Assembly: GCA_039621445.1 (NCBI GenBank)
Contig: CP154956.1
Coordinates: 17,960,221-18,024,220 of the forward strand
Reading direction: 5' to 3'
DNA from: Euglena gracilis
Taxonomy: Eukaryota; Euglenida; Euglenophyceae; Euglenales
DNA: 64,000 nucleotides
A model generated the notes under the pieces. The model was not told the origin of the DNA and made no database searches. It saw nothing but the letters and a program-made list of their open reading frames with translations. Positions within the stretch are counted from its first letter, which is position 1; each line of letters starts with the position of its first letter. The position numbers and the translations under genes are program-made. Below are positions 62,995 through 64,000 of this stretch, in pieces.

Positions 62995-64000
62995 AAATAA
63001 ATTCATGGCCAGCTGAGCAGGCAGAAAACATGTATCAAACATGTATAAAACAAAGCTCAGCGGGAGGGAAAGATCGCATATAAAGTGGAATCGGCCCTTG
63101 CTGCTTCCTTGGCTTGAGTGATATAGTAACAAAAGTAAGTAAAGGCATTGATGGCGCGTGTGGGCGGCCCGGTGCCCTGCAGATAAGAAAATCCAAATTA
63201 CAGGATCAGAGCGGAAATTAGGAGTGGAGCCTCCTAATTCAAGGGGGAAATCACACAATTTCACACAGGCCGCAACCAGCCTGAACACAATGACTCAGAA
63301 GGCCACATGCATTTGGATTGGTGCTGTGTATCAAATACTATGAAAAATACAAGGATTTCAGTGAAAAGTTTCCGTCACAGGGATTATGAAGTTTGCACTC
63401 ATTGAGACCCAATGGTCACAATACACATTGTGTTCATTTGTTGTTGTGGCTTGGAGGCCATTTGTCAGATGGTTGGCTGTGAAGAAAGACACTTGGAAGG
63501 TGATATGGCAGATGGGATTTGAAGCATTGAACTTCAAGTGGACATTCTGGGATTAGATCTGTGAAAAAGTTTCAATCTGGAGACAATCTGTGGGAAGAAT
63601 GTGTGTTACCCATGCTCAAGTGTTGAGGATCTGAAGGAGGATTTACAGCTGGCATCATCAATCTGGTTTGAATTGTGGTTCAGAATTTGGTTTGCAGTGG
63701 CTGCAGCAGCCTAACAAGAGGCCTACCTTTGCGCCAGGTCGAGGTCCACCTGGCTGCCAGCCACCCCAATTCACCACAAGATGTGCAGTTACTGGTCATG
63801 TACGCTGTGCTGTAGTTCTTGTTCTTGAACATTCTGTGTTTGTGTTATTTTTGGCAAGCCGACTTTCCAAGACAGGAATTTGGTGCAGCTCAAGGTCAAA
63901 TTTTCACATTGTTGTTGAAGTTTTCGTCTTGGAGAATTCTGTGTTTGCCACATTGGTGAGCCGTCTTGTCCAAGAAATTGAGAAGACAACTAACAACATT
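62995..64000. other. no recognisable gene
   Basis: Flank of the DIRS cluster with moderate complexity, few homopolymer runs and short frames only. Confidence 0.5.

Overview
This window is nuclear DNA of an intron-bearing eukaryote, most likely a protist or alga; I cannot place it further. Five observations support this. A ZIP-type metal transporter is split into widely spaced exons. A Pol III-type tRNA-Gln gene is present. A complete DIRS-like tyrosine-recombinase retrotransposon is present. Many DNA transposons with terminal inverted repeats (TIRs) and target-site duplications (TSDs) are present. There are no bacterial-style operons. Homopolymer runs of G or C (8-14 bases) occur everywhere and very often sit just inside or at the ends of mobile elements.

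Layout. 1-8.4 kb: small GC-rich exon-like blocks on the minus strand, probably one or more unidentified genes, in non-coding DNA. 8.5-9.1 kb: (GT)n microsatellite with a flanking duplication. 9.6-13.8 kb: modular interspersed repeat family here called R1, with a tRNA-Gln(UUG) gene and a TIR element inside it. 13.8-17.7 kb: low-complexity DNA. 17.7-20.7 kb: a 2.98-kb TIR element (7-bp TSD) containing a nested 1.73-kb AT-rich TIR element (8-bp TSD). 20.7-31.6 kb: further TIR elements, (TA)n and mirrored microsatellites, a second R1 copy carrying a 160-bp tandem array, and a deleted hAT transposon. 31.6-40.6 kb: densely nested foldback and palindromic elements, a 110-bp satellite, elements lodged in a (TATG)n microsatellite, and a disrupted minisatellite region. 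40.9-42.8 kb: a TIR element and the C-terminal remnant of a retroelement (endonuclease-like domain plus PHD-like finger).

42.9-50.1 kb: the only confidently recognised host gene, a ZIP-family transporter whose eight predicted membrane helices are distributed over at least five exons. 50.9-53.2 kb: nested TIR elements with poly-C/G ends. 54.7-63.0 kb: a cluster of DIRS-like retrotransposons. One is complete (54808-59354): inverted terminal repeats, an internal complementary region, and two long overlapping reading frames on the minus strand. One frame reads gag-like sequence and tyrosine recombinase without a stop. The other reads reverse transcriptase and RNase H and starts 7 nt downstream. 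Truncated copies and a 95-bp end-to-end deletion derivative adjoin it. 63.0-64.0 kb: nothing recognisable.

The window mainly shows how mobile elements stack: elements interrupt other elements, microsatellites, G-runs and coding remnants, and intact TSDs give the order of insertion in several cases.
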